Assembly (NCBI GenBank): GCA_001824455.1
Contig: MHXL01000144.1
Coordinates: 200 to 7,005, forward strand
Direction: 5' to 3'
Length of the DNA stretch: 6,806 nucleotides
Origin: Desulfuromonadaceae bacterium GWB2_53_15
GTDB lineage: Bacteria > Desulfobacterota > Desulfuromonadia > Geobacterales > Pseudopelobacteraceae
The notes below the pieces were generated by a model. That model made no database searches. It was given only the letters and a program-made list of their open reading frames with translations, and was not told the DNA's origin. Position 1 is the first letter of the stretch. The number at the start of each line of letters is the position of its first letter. The position numbers and the translations under genes are program-made. Shown piece by piece: positions 1 through 5,444 of this stretch.

Positions 1-82
1 GGCGGTTTTCACATTTGTCCCATAATTCTCATAAGTCCCATTGGTTTCATGGGAGTTATGGGACGCCTGCAAGCTATGTGAT
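1..82. other. Short gene-free left edge
   Basis: Nothing convincingly coding is seen here on either strand. On the minus strand the only ATG-initiated frame of note is a 13-codon frame through the palindrome that ends in TGA; it has no clear ribosome binding site and is probably chance. The next minus-strand gene of the module, expected to be an NrfD-type membrane subunit, must begin to the left of base 1 if it exists. Confidence 0.5.
17..64. repeat. Nested palindrome downstream of the ferredoxin-like gene
   Basis: GTCCCATAA at 17-25 is perfectly complementary to TTATGGGAC at 56-64, and inside it TCCCAT at 36-41 pairs with ATGGGA at 49-54 around a 7-base loop. The unit GTCCCAT also occurs twice in direct orientation, at 17-23 and 35-41, 18 bp apart. 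There is no T-tract on either side, so it does not look like a standard intrinsic terminator. It lies 18 bp past the stop of the ferredoxin-like gene, where a gap inside the operon or its end would be. Iterated CCCATAAGT-type units recall dispersed intergenic repeats, but copy number cannot be seen from one window. Confidence 0.6.
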
Positions 83-796
83 TCATACATGCTCTCTCCC
101 TCCACCCTTGAGGTAGTAGACCGAGGGATGGGTGCCCAGGTGTTCCAGCAGCTTAAAACGGCGCGGGCTGCGGGAAAGGCGCGCCACCCGACTGCGGGGG
201 TCGGCCAGGTTGCCAAAGACCATGGCCTCGGCCGGGCAAGTCTGGGCGCAGGCCGGCTGGACCTCGCCGTCGCGCACCGGGCGATCTTCGCCCTTAGCCT
301 CCTCCTTGGCCCGGCGGATACGCTGGACGCAGAAGGTGCATTTCTCCATCACCCCCCGGGAGCGCACGGTGATGTCCGGGGAGAGTTGGTTGTCCAGCGG
401 TTTGGGCCATTCGTGGGGGTAGAAGTTGAAGACTCGCACGGCATAGGGGCAGTTGTTGCCGCAGTAGCGGGTGCCGACGCAGCGGCTGTAGATCTGGCCG
501 TTCAGGCCGTCCGGGTTGTGGTAGCTGGCATAGACCGGGCAGACCGGTTCGCAGGGGGCGTCGTGGCAGTGCTGACAGAGAACCGGCAGGAAACGGACCC
601 GCACATCCGGGTACTCCCCCACCCAGAAACGTTCGATGCGCAGCCAGTGCATGTTGCGTCCCTCGCTGATCTCCTGTTTCTCGCAGATGCCCACGTTGTT
701 CTCGGCCTGGCAGGCCACCACGCAGGCGCCGCAGCCGGTGCAGCGGTCCAGGTCGATCACCATTCCCCATTTGTACGGACTGGTCAGTTTTTCCAT
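83..796 (-). CDS. Four-cluster ferredoxin-like subunit of an ACIII/Qrc-type complex
   Basis: A 237-residue iron-sulfur protein of the DmsB/PsrB/TtrB superfamily, closest in motif style to the iron-sulfur half of ActB and to QrcC. Cysteine groups are: I, C19/C22/C25/C29; II, C74/C77/C82/C86; III, C106/C112/C116 in CVGTRYCGNNCP; IV, C153/C156 and C183/C187. In group III the usual second cysteine is Thr109, leaving 15 ligands; by analogy with ActB/QrcC this predicts three [4Fe-4S] and one [3Fe-4S] cluster. It would wire electrons between the quinol-binding membrane subunit and the haem subunit. It has no signal peptide, so if periplasmic it probably hitchhikes through Tat with the molybdopterin-family subunit. 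The start is fixed by an in-frame TAA at 824-826 with no other start codon between; the ribosome binding site is weak. The 141-bp gap to the preceding gene is unusual within such a module. Confidence 0.9.
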   Translation of the reverse strand: MEKLTSPYKWGMVIDLDRCTGCGACVVACQAENNVGICEKQEISEGRNMHWLRIERFWVGEYPDVRVRFLPVLCQHCHDAPCEPVCPVYASYHNPDGLNGQIYSRCVGTRYCGNNCPYAVRVFNFYPHEWPKPLDNQLSPDITVRSRGVMEKCTFCVQRIRRAKEEAKGEDRPVRDGEVQPACAQTCPAEAMVFGNLADPRSRVARLSRSPRRFKLLEHLGTHPSVYYLKGGGREHV

Positions 797-820
797 GGTT
801 GGTTCAACTTTCGCGGTTAC

Positions 821-850
821 ATATTACGTAATTTAGCCTGAGTAGACCAA
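821..850 (-). promoter_or_regulatory. Possible internal promoter for the ferredoxin-like gene
   Basis: On the minus strand TTGGTC (850-845) and TAATAT (826-821) are separated by 18 bp, and the ATG follows 24 bp later. Matches to the sigma-70 consensus are only partial (about 3/6 and 4/6). The palindrome ATTACGTAAT (823-832) overlaps the candidate -10 and could be an operator. This is a weak prediction. Confidence 0.2.
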
Positions 851-853
851 CCT

Positions 854-899
854 CCCGCCATAGCGGGTAAACAATCCCCTCTCCCTGAGGGAATGGCGG
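854..899 (-). repeat. Tandem hairpins with an alternative long stem
   Basis: Read as minus-strand RNA, the first hairpin is 894-874: an 8-bp stem with one G-U pair around a 5-base loop. The second is 867-854: a 5-bp GC stem (CCCGC/GCGGG) around a TATG loop. A competing structure pairs 855-861 (CCGCCAT) with 893-899 (ATGGCGG) perfectly and would disrupt both hairpins. No U-run follows either hairpin, so simple intrinsic termination is unlikely. Possible roles are transcript processing or stability, attenuation, or a REP-like dispersed repeat; the sequence alone does not decide. Confidence 0.5.
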
Positions 900-937
900 T
901 AGATCAGTTCTAATCAGATAACTTAATTGCACGAACC

Positions 938-3127
938 TTATATCCCAACCAAATCGCTGCGATAGCTCCCCTGGGGATGTTCGGCCGTCACCAGATTTCC
1001 TTTCTGCGATACCCGTGTTACCCGCACCATGGTGGCGTTCCAGGCCGGCTGTTGCTCGTCTCCCTCCACCAAGGCCAAGAGCGTCAGGGGGTTCACCCCC
1101 CGCTCCCTGGCATAACGCCCGCCACCCTTATGTCCCTGCCCCAGAGGGATAGCCACCAGGTCGGGACGGATGCCGGGATAGACCACCGCCGCCAGACGCA
1201 AGGCACCCTGAGGGGAGGTCACCTCCACCAGGTCTCCGTGACTGATCCCCAGGTCGGCGGCGGTCTTGGGGTTGATCTCGATCCAACTGTCCCACACCAC
1301 CGTGCTCATTGGGTCGGGCAGCTGCTGCAGCCAGGGGAGCGGGGCGCTCCGGCCGTCGCTAAAGGCGGTGGAGGAGTAGACCTGCAGATGCAGCGGAAAC
1401 TGTTTCCGGTCACCGGCGAATTTGGGCCGGGCCGGGTCGGGCAGTGCTGCTACGGACGACCAACGATAGCCCTTGCCTTGTACAGTTTTAGTTTCAAACA
1501 GCCCCCCCTGTCGGAGCAGTTCGACCCACAGCGCCTCAAAATCCTCCTCCTTCTTGTGGCCGAGCTGCGATGCAGTACCCTTGACTAGCTCCAGGCAAGA
1601 TTTCCAGGGCAGGGCGGCCGCCATTGCCCCTCCCATCTGGGAGGCTGCGGCCAGCAGCACATCGCCAAACTGGCGGGTATCATGGAGCGGCGTCACCACC
1701 GGCTGCATCAGCCCGTACACCGCCTGGCGGGAGCCGGCCTGCGGAAGCACATCCCCCCAGCTCTCCAACACGGCATGGTCGGGCAGGATCAGGTCGGCCT
1801 GCAGGGCGGTATCGTCGATCAGTTGCGAGAAACTGACTATGAAGGGCACCTTGTCCAGCGCCTGCTGGAAACCGCTGGCCGGTGGGACGGAATGGACCGG
1901 ATCGCCCTTGATCAGGGCAAGTTTGATCCGTCCGGCACCCATGCTGTTGACCAGAGCCCGCAGTTCGGTGAAGGAATTTTCAGGACCGTTCGCAGAAGCG
2001 GCCGGATAGACCCCGCCGGGACGGTTCAAGTTGCCCGACAGCGTATTCAGCAGATGTACGGCGCGGACAGATTCCAAGCCGTTCGTCTGATAGGCGACCG
2101 ATCCACCGGCCATGGCCAGAGACGGTCGGGTGTTGGCGAACTCACGGGCCACCTCGGCAATCGACTCTTGCGGCAGTCCGGTCAAGACGGCCACCTGCGG
2201 CAGGTCATAGGGCTTCAAACGGACCAGCAACTCTTCCGGCCTGAGGCCATTGGCGGCCAGAGCGCCCTTGTCGTAGAGGGTTTCGGCCAGAATCAGCCGG
2301 GCCATGCCCAGCGCCAAGGCTCCCTCGCTGCCCGGACGGGCCGGCATCCAGCGGTCAGCCGAGGCGGCGGTCAGGGACATGCGGCCGCCGACATAGGTGA
2401 AATGACCGCGCACCGTGTCCCGCCCTTGGCGCATGCGGCCGAAGGCGTTGCCATACTGGACCGGTGAGTGGTGGCTCTCCACGAAATCGGCGCCGAAGCT
2501 GAGCAGGTAGCGGGTCTCGGCCAGGTCGTAGAAAGGGAGCCCCGGCTGGCCAAAGGATTGTCGTTCGGCCTGCCGCAGCAGGTCGGGCGCCAAAAACTCG
2601 TGGGAGATGAGATGGGGCGAGTCGAAGGAGCGCATGAATCCGCTGGCCAGCCCGGCCAGGGAGCCGGAAAGTTGTGGTGTCAGCAGGGCCAGACCGTCCG
2701 AGGCCTGCCCCTGTTGCAGCTCCTTGAGCTTGGCGGTGAGCAGGCTCAGCCCCTCGGCCCAGGTGATCTTCTGGAATTCTCCCGAACGGCGCGGTCCGCT
2801 TCGTTTGAGCGGCTGCTGTACCCGGTCGGGATGGTAGAGTTCCTGCAGGATGGCCTGGCCCCGGGCGCAGAGCCGGCCCCGGTTGACCGGATGATCGGGA
2901 TTGCCTTCGATCTTTTTGGCCCGCCCTTCCGAGACCCGCACCAGGATACCGCAACCGGCCGGGCAGGAACCGCAGGAACTAGCGTAATAGGTGGCCCGAC
3001 CGGGGGTCACCCCCTCGTCGGGCGGGACCAGATAGGGGATCAGCTTCTCGTTTCCCGACTGGCAACCCGCCAGAAGTGCACCGGCGGCCGTCATTCCACT
3101 GAGCTGTAAAAAGGTTCGGCGTTTCAT
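938..3127 (-). CDS. Molybdopterin-oxidoreductase-family subunit (ActB N-half/QrcB-like), Tat lipoprotein
   Basis: A 729-residue member of the MopB superfamily. The N-terminus combines a twin-arginine stretch (KRRTFLQL, residues 2-9) with a lipobox LLAGC whose Cys22 would be lipidated, so a Tat-exported, membrane-attached periplasmic protein is predicted. C52/C55/C59/C87 form a CxxCxxxC-x27-C motif for one [4Fe-4S] cluster. Where catalytic relatives carry a Cys or Sec metal ligand (about residues 170-185, HLISHEFLAPD) none is present, and the only other cysteine lies far downstream. This fits the ActB/QrcB branch, which has the fold without a working molybdenum site. The C-terminal part (about 600-729) resembles the dinucleotide-binding domain. 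ATG 3127 is chosen because GGAG lies 7 bases upstream and the signal sequence starts there; a 24-residue longer frame would spoil it. It begins 11 bp after the pentahaem cytochrome gene, so the two are surely cotranscribed. Confidence 0.88.
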   Translation of the reverse strand: MKRRTFLQLSGMTAAGALLAGCQSGNEKLIPYLVPPDEGVTPGRATYYASSCGSCPAGCGILVRVSEGRAKKIEGNPDHPVNRGRLCARGQAILQELYHPDRVQQPLKRSGPRRSGEFQKITWAEGLSLLTAKLKELQQGQASDGLALLTPQLSGSLAGLASGFMRSFDSPHLISHEFLAPDLLRQAERQSFGQPGLPFYDLAETRYLLSFGADFVESHHSPVQYGNAFGRMRQGRDTVRGHFTYVGGRMSLTAASADRWMPARPGSEGALALGMARLILAETLYDKGALAANGLRPEELLVRLKPYDLPQVAVLTGLPQESIAEVAREFANTRPSLAMAGGSVAYQTNGLESVRAVHLLNTLSGNLNRPGGVYPAASANGPENSFTELRALVNSMGAGRIKLALIKGDPVHSVPPASGFQQALDKVPFIVSFSQLIDDTALQADLILPDHAVLESWGDVLPQAGSRQAVYGLMQPVVTPLHDTRQFGDVLLAAASQMGGAMAAALPWKSCLELVKGTASQLGHKKEEDFEALWVELLRQGGLFETKTVQGKGYRWSSVAALPDPARPKFAGDRKQFPLHLQVYSSTAFSDGRSAPLPWLQQLPDPMSTVVWDSWIEINPKTAADLGISHGDLVEVTSPQGALRLAAVVYPGIRPDLVAIPLGQGHKGGGRYARERGVNPLTLLALVEGDEQQPAWNATMVRVTRVSQKGNLVTAEHPQGSYRSDLVGI

Positions 3128-3138
3128 TAATTGCTCCG

Positions 3139-3654
3139 TTAGATATGGCACGTCCAGCAATCGATGCTGGCCTTGTGCTGACGGTGACAGTCCAGACACC
3201 AGCCCATCTTGAGACTGGCCGTACGGCTGATCCGTTCCATGGCAGCAACTTGGCCGTGACAGATGCTACAGTCAATTTTGGCGCGGATATGCATCATGTG
3301 CGGGAAATAGGCATGGTCCGGCAGGTTGTTGACCCTGGCCCAGGCAATCGGCTCCTGCCTGTCCCAATATCCCATCAGTTTCTTGATTTCCGGAGCTTCC
3401 GGGGAAATGTACAAGTGGCAGGCACGGCAGTCCGCCAGGGCGGGGATGCCGGCGACCGGAGACTTGTCGGCATGGTGGTGACAGTAGAGGCAAGGGATAC
3501 CGTTCGCACCGGCATGCAGCTTATGGCTGAAGATGAGCGGCTGGACCGGAGAGCGTTCGCTAAAATCCAATGGCAAGATGTACATCAATACCATCCCGGC
3601 GATCAGAGCGGCCACCATACAGAACAGCCCGGCAATAAGCCAAGACATTTTCAT
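3139..3654 (-). CDS. Membrane-anchored pentahaem cytochrome c (ActA/QrcA-like)
   Basis: A 171-residue cytochrome with one N-terminal transmembrane segment (about residues 4-27) acting as uncleaved anchor, then a periplasmic domain with five CxxCH sites at 55-59 (CLYCH), 76-80 (CRACH), 129-133 (CSICH), 153-157 (CLDCH) and 166-170 (CWTCH). The layout, including NNLPDHAYFPHMMH before haem 3 and MGWCLDCHR at haem 4, matches the ActA/QrcA type. Five haems matches ActA; QrcA has six. It should pass electrons from the iron-sulfur subunits to soluble periplasmic cytochromes, or accept from them in the Qrc direction. The start is taken as ATG 3654, five bases after GGTGG; GTG 3663 and ATG 3648 are alternatives that change only a few residues. 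It is the first gene of the minus-strand operon. Confidence 0.9.
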   Translation of the reverse strand: MKMSWLIAGLFCMVAALIAGMVLMYILPLDFSERSPVQPLIFSHKLHAGANGIPCLYCHHHADKSPVAGIPALADCRACHLYISPEAPEIKKLMGYWDRQEPIAWARVNNLPDHAYFPHMMHIRAKIDCSICHGQVAAMERISRTASLKMGWCLDCHRQHKASIDCWTCHI

Positions 3655-3713
3655 GCCGTCCACCAGGTAGTTGCAGTTAGATTGGCGGCAGGAACAAGAC
3701 CTTTTCCGCTATG

Positions 3714-3744
3714 ATTATGGTATCAGGCATTCAGAAACTGTCAA
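3714..3744 (-). promoter_or_regulatory. Candidate promoter of the minus-strand operon
   Basis: On the minus strand a perfect TTGACA (3744-3739) is followed after 19 bp by CATAAT (3719-3714), 60 bp before the cytochrome start. The -10 is a 5/6 match but the spacer is longer than the usual 17. TGAT (3712-3715) and ATCA (3722-3725), six bases apart, form a small inverted repeat over the -10 that might be an operator. Confidence 0.4.
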
Positions 3745-3770
3745 ACCGGGTTCCGACGGCGTTAAATGGC

Positions 3771-3798
3771 TTGCATTAATGATTTCAGTTGTTATGCT
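3771..3798 (+). promoter_or_regulatory. Weak candidate promoter of the plus-strand operon
   Basis: TTGCAT (3771-3776) and TATGCT (3793-3798) are 16 bp apart upstream of the Rieske gene. Both are partial matches to sigma-70 elements, and CATAAT at 3807-3812 is a competing -10 without a good -35. Activator-dependent transcription would be consistent with such poor boxes. Confidence 0.25.
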
Positions 3799-3816
3799 AG
3801 TTCATGCATAATGCAT
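3774..3816. promoter_or_regulatory. Cluster of small palindromes before the Rieske gene
   Basis: Within 43 bp there are CATTAATG (3774-3781), TTATGC paired with GCATAA (3792-3797 and 3806-3811), and a 13-bp palindrome ATGCATAATGCAT (3804-3816). They share GCAT/ATGC half-sites. The cluster ends 15 bp before the Rieske start, where an operator or promoter core would sit. Confidence 0.35.
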
Positions 3817-3831
3817 GTTCGAGGGGGGGAT

Positions 3832-4251
3832 ATGGAGAACGACGGCAGAAGAAATTTCCTTGGTATCTGTCTGGGAGGACTGGCGACCCTTGCAGCTGCT
3901 GCGGTATCGTTTCCTGTTTTTCGTTATCTGGCACCCCGTTCAAGCAAGGTAACAAACGGAAAGGTAACGATCCTGGAGAAAGACATGCCCGAAGGTGAAG
4001 CAAAATTCTTTGAGTTTGCCGGGTCTTCGGCGGTTTTGGTCAGAAAACGTGGTGGAGAGCTGACAGCGCTTTCCGCCGTCTGCACCCATCTGGGATGCAT
4101 CGTGCAATGGGAAAAAGACAAGCAGGATTTCCTCTGCCCCTGCCACGCCGGACGATTCACCCCCGAGGGGGTCGTCATCTCCGGCCCGCCGCCGAAGGCT
4201 CTGACAAAGATCCCATTCGTTGTGACTAATGGAACCATCACCGTCGGATAA
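3832..4251 (+). CDS. Rieske [2Fe-2S] protein of a cytochrome bc-type complex
   Basis: A 139-residue Rieske protein. The N-terminus has twin arginines (GRRNFLG, residues 5-11) and one hydrophobic anchor (about 9-33), as for Tat-inserted Rieske subunits. Cluster-binding boxes are CTHLGC (C84, H86, C89) and CPCH (C102, C104, H105), with the usual disulfide partners C89 and C104, followed by a GPPP proline loop (118-121). It would take one electron from quinol at the Qo site of the cytochrome b encoded next and pass it to a c-type cytochrome. ATG 3832 follows a very strong purine-rich site (GAGGGGGGGA); an upstream in-frame start at 3766 would precede the Tat signal with unrelated sequence and is rejected. 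It is the first gene of the plus-strand operon. Confidence 0.93.
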   Translation: MENDGRRNFLGICLGGLATLAAAAVSFPVFRYLAPRSSKVTNGKVTILEKDMPEGEAKFFEFAGSSAVLVRKRGGELTALSAVCTHLGCIVQWEKDKQDFLCPCHAGRFTPEGVVISGPPPKALTKIPFVVTNGTITVG

Positions 4252-4265
4252 TCAGTAAGTTAGAA

Positions 4266-4296
4266 TTTTTTTCTGTGCGCTTCTTGCAGAAAAAAA
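4266..4296 (+). repeat. Perfect 10-bp inverted repeat between the Rieske and cytochrome b genes
   Basis: TTTTTTTCTG (4266-4275) and CAGAAAAAAA (4287-4296) flank an 11-base loop. The stem is mostly A-T, so it is weak, and no T-run follows it on the plus strand. It sits 14 bp after the Rieske stop in an 89-bp gap in an otherwise tightly packed operon. Partial attenuation or an RNase processing site that sets the subunit ratio is possible; chance is not excluded. Confidence 0.45.
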
Positions 4297-4340
4297 CTTC
4301 GTTAACGCACTTATCCTGTTTATCAGGGCCGGGAGACCGA

Positions 4341-5444
4341 ATGAAACCGCTTAAATATCTATATGACTGGATAGACGTACGCATCGGCGCCCGCGACATT
4401 GTTGAGAAGGAACTGACCGGCTACCTCCTGCCGCGCAACATCAACGTCTGGTACTCCATGGGCAGCATCCTGCTGGTTATCTTCAGTCTGCAGGTACTGA
4501 CCGGCATCCTGCTGCTGATCCACTTTGTGCCGGATGCGGACAAGGCCTTTACCAGCGTCTCCAACATCACTAACAACGTCCCATTTGGCTGGTTGATCCA
4601 TACCTGCCACGCGGTCGGCTCGAACATGATGGTACTGGTGCTGCTGCTCCACATGCTCTCGGTGTTGTTCATGGGGAGCTACAAACGTCCGCGCGAGCTG
4701 AACTGGCTGACCGGCTTCACCCTTTTCACTCTGGTTCAGGGGATCTGTCTGACCGGTTATCTGCTGCCATGGAGCCAGCTCTCTTTCTGGGCCACCACTG
4801 TGGCCACCAACAGCGTAAATGCCATCCCGGTAGTCGGTTCATTCCTGGTGGAGTTCCTGCGGGGTGGCAAGCTGGTTGGGCCAGCAACCCTGGGGCGCTT
4901 CTTTGCCCTGCATGTGGCGGTCATACCGGTTGCCATCGCAGCCCTGGTAGGGGCACACCTGTTCCTGCTCCAGCGCACCGGCGTCTCCACCCCACCTTTT
5001 GGCATCAAGGATTCCTCCAACCCCTGGAAGGGTGACACATACCGATACGAAGAGCATCCTGGCGGCATCCCCTTTTTCCCCAATTATATGCTTGATGATC
5101 TGAGATCGATCTCGATCTATCTGGCCTGCTTTCTGGGGGTGGTCTTCTTCGCCCCACACGTCTTTTTTCCCGCCACCGCCTTCCTTCCGGCCAACCCCTA
5201 CCTGACCCCGGCTCACATCAAGCCGGAATGGTACTTCCTGGCCAACTACCAGACCCTGAAGATCTTCCCCAGTGAAATCATCGGCCTGGCAATTCAGGGG
5301 GCAGCCATGACCTTCCTGGCCCTGCTGCCGTTCATCGACCGGGGCGCGGAAAAACATCCACTGAAACGGCCGGTCTTCATGGTATGTGCCATTGGAGGTC
5401 TGCTACTCTGGATCGGACTGACCATATGGGGGCACTACTCATGA
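4341..5444 (+). CDS. Cytochrome b, fused b6/subunit-IV type, of a quinol:cytochrome c oxidoreductase
   Basis: A 367-residue membrane protein that carries two b haems and the quinol sites. Haem ligands are H90/H104 in helix B (HX13H) and H191/H206 in helix D (HX14H, the spacing of cytochrome b6). The Qo-site PEWY motif is P295-Y298. The b6-like half (about 1-215) is followed by three further hydrophobic segments (about 257-276, 312-332, 345-363), so seven helices are likely, as in b6 plus subunit IV but in one chain. Y38-S39 falls where b6 has Tyr34-Cys35, so the covalent haem ci (cn) of b6f is not expected. ATG 4341 has GGGAG five bases upstream; a longer frame from a GTG at 4275 starts inside the inverted repeat and is rejected. 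The stop overlaps the next start (ATGA), showing translational coupling to the pentahaem cytochrome. Confidence 0.95.
   Translation: MKPLKYLYDWIDVRIGARDIVEKELTGYLLPRNINVWYSMGSILLVIFSLQVLTGILLLIHFVPDADKAFTSVSNITNNVPFGWLIHTCHAVGSNMMVLVLLLHMLSVLFMGSYKRPRELNWLTGFTLFTLVQGICLTGYLLPWSQLSFWATTVATNSVNAIPVVGSFLVEFLRGGKLVGPATLGRFFALHVAVIPVAIAALVGAHLFLLQRTGVSTPPFGIKDSSNPWKGDTYRYEEHPGGIPFFPNYMLDDLRSISIYLACFLGVVFFAPHVFFPATAFLPANPYLTPAHIKPEWYFLANYQTLKIFPSEIIGLAIQGAAMTFLALLPFIDRGAEKHPLKRPVFMVCAIGGLLLWIGLTIWGHYS

Larger units (their letters stand above)
797..937. other. Structured spacer between the molybdopterin-family and ferredoxin-like genes
   Basis: This non-coding gap separates two subunits expected to be made together and is fused away in ordinary ActB. 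It contains two hairpins (854-867 and 874-894), a longer alternative stem (855-861 with 893-899), a perfect 10-bp palindrome ATTACGTAAT (823-832) and a weak promoter-like pair. No ORF is seen in it. Confidence 0.6.
3655..3831. promoter_or_regulatory. Shared divergent control region
   Basis: This is the only stretch from which both divergent operons can be driven. It holds a candidate minus-strand promoter on its left half and a palindrome-rich, AT-rich right half before the Rieske gene. No convincing sigma-54 (-24/-12) element or FNR-type box was found by eye. Confidence 0.6.

Noticed and set aside
17..64. Intrinsic terminator for the minus-strand operon
   Set aside because: No T/U tract follows the stem in either direction and the stem is interrupted, so it is listed as a repeat instead.
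24..65. A 13-codon minus-strand mini-ORF through the left-edge palindrome
   Set aside because: It has no ribosome binding site and its ATG-rich composition follows directly from the repeat units.
41..841. A 266-codon open frame on the plus strand, longer than the gene opposite it
   Set aside because: It is antisense to the ferredoxin-like gene, whose cysteine motifs are unmistakable; the predicted protein is Ala/Val-rich with no recognisable motif, as expected from a GC-rich shadow frame.
1473..3109. Several long plus-strand frames opposite the molybdopterin-family gene
   Set aside because: They overlap one another and lie antisense to a well-supported gene, with no domain signature or ribosome binding site.
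3128..3199. Longer start for the molybdopterin-family protein
   Set aside because: It would overlap the upstream cytochrome gene and place 24 unrelated residues before an intact Tat/lipobox signal that has its own ribosome binding site at 3127.
3710..3725. CRP/FNR-type box TATGA-N6-TATCA
   Set aside because: The half-sites match the CRP consensus only partly and the spacing is wrong for FNR; it is kept only as a possible small operator in the promoter entry.
3756..3775. Possible sigma-54 promoter (GG ... TTGCA) before the Rieske gene
   Set aside because: The GG and GC elements are 13 bases apart instead of 10, so the spacing rule fails.
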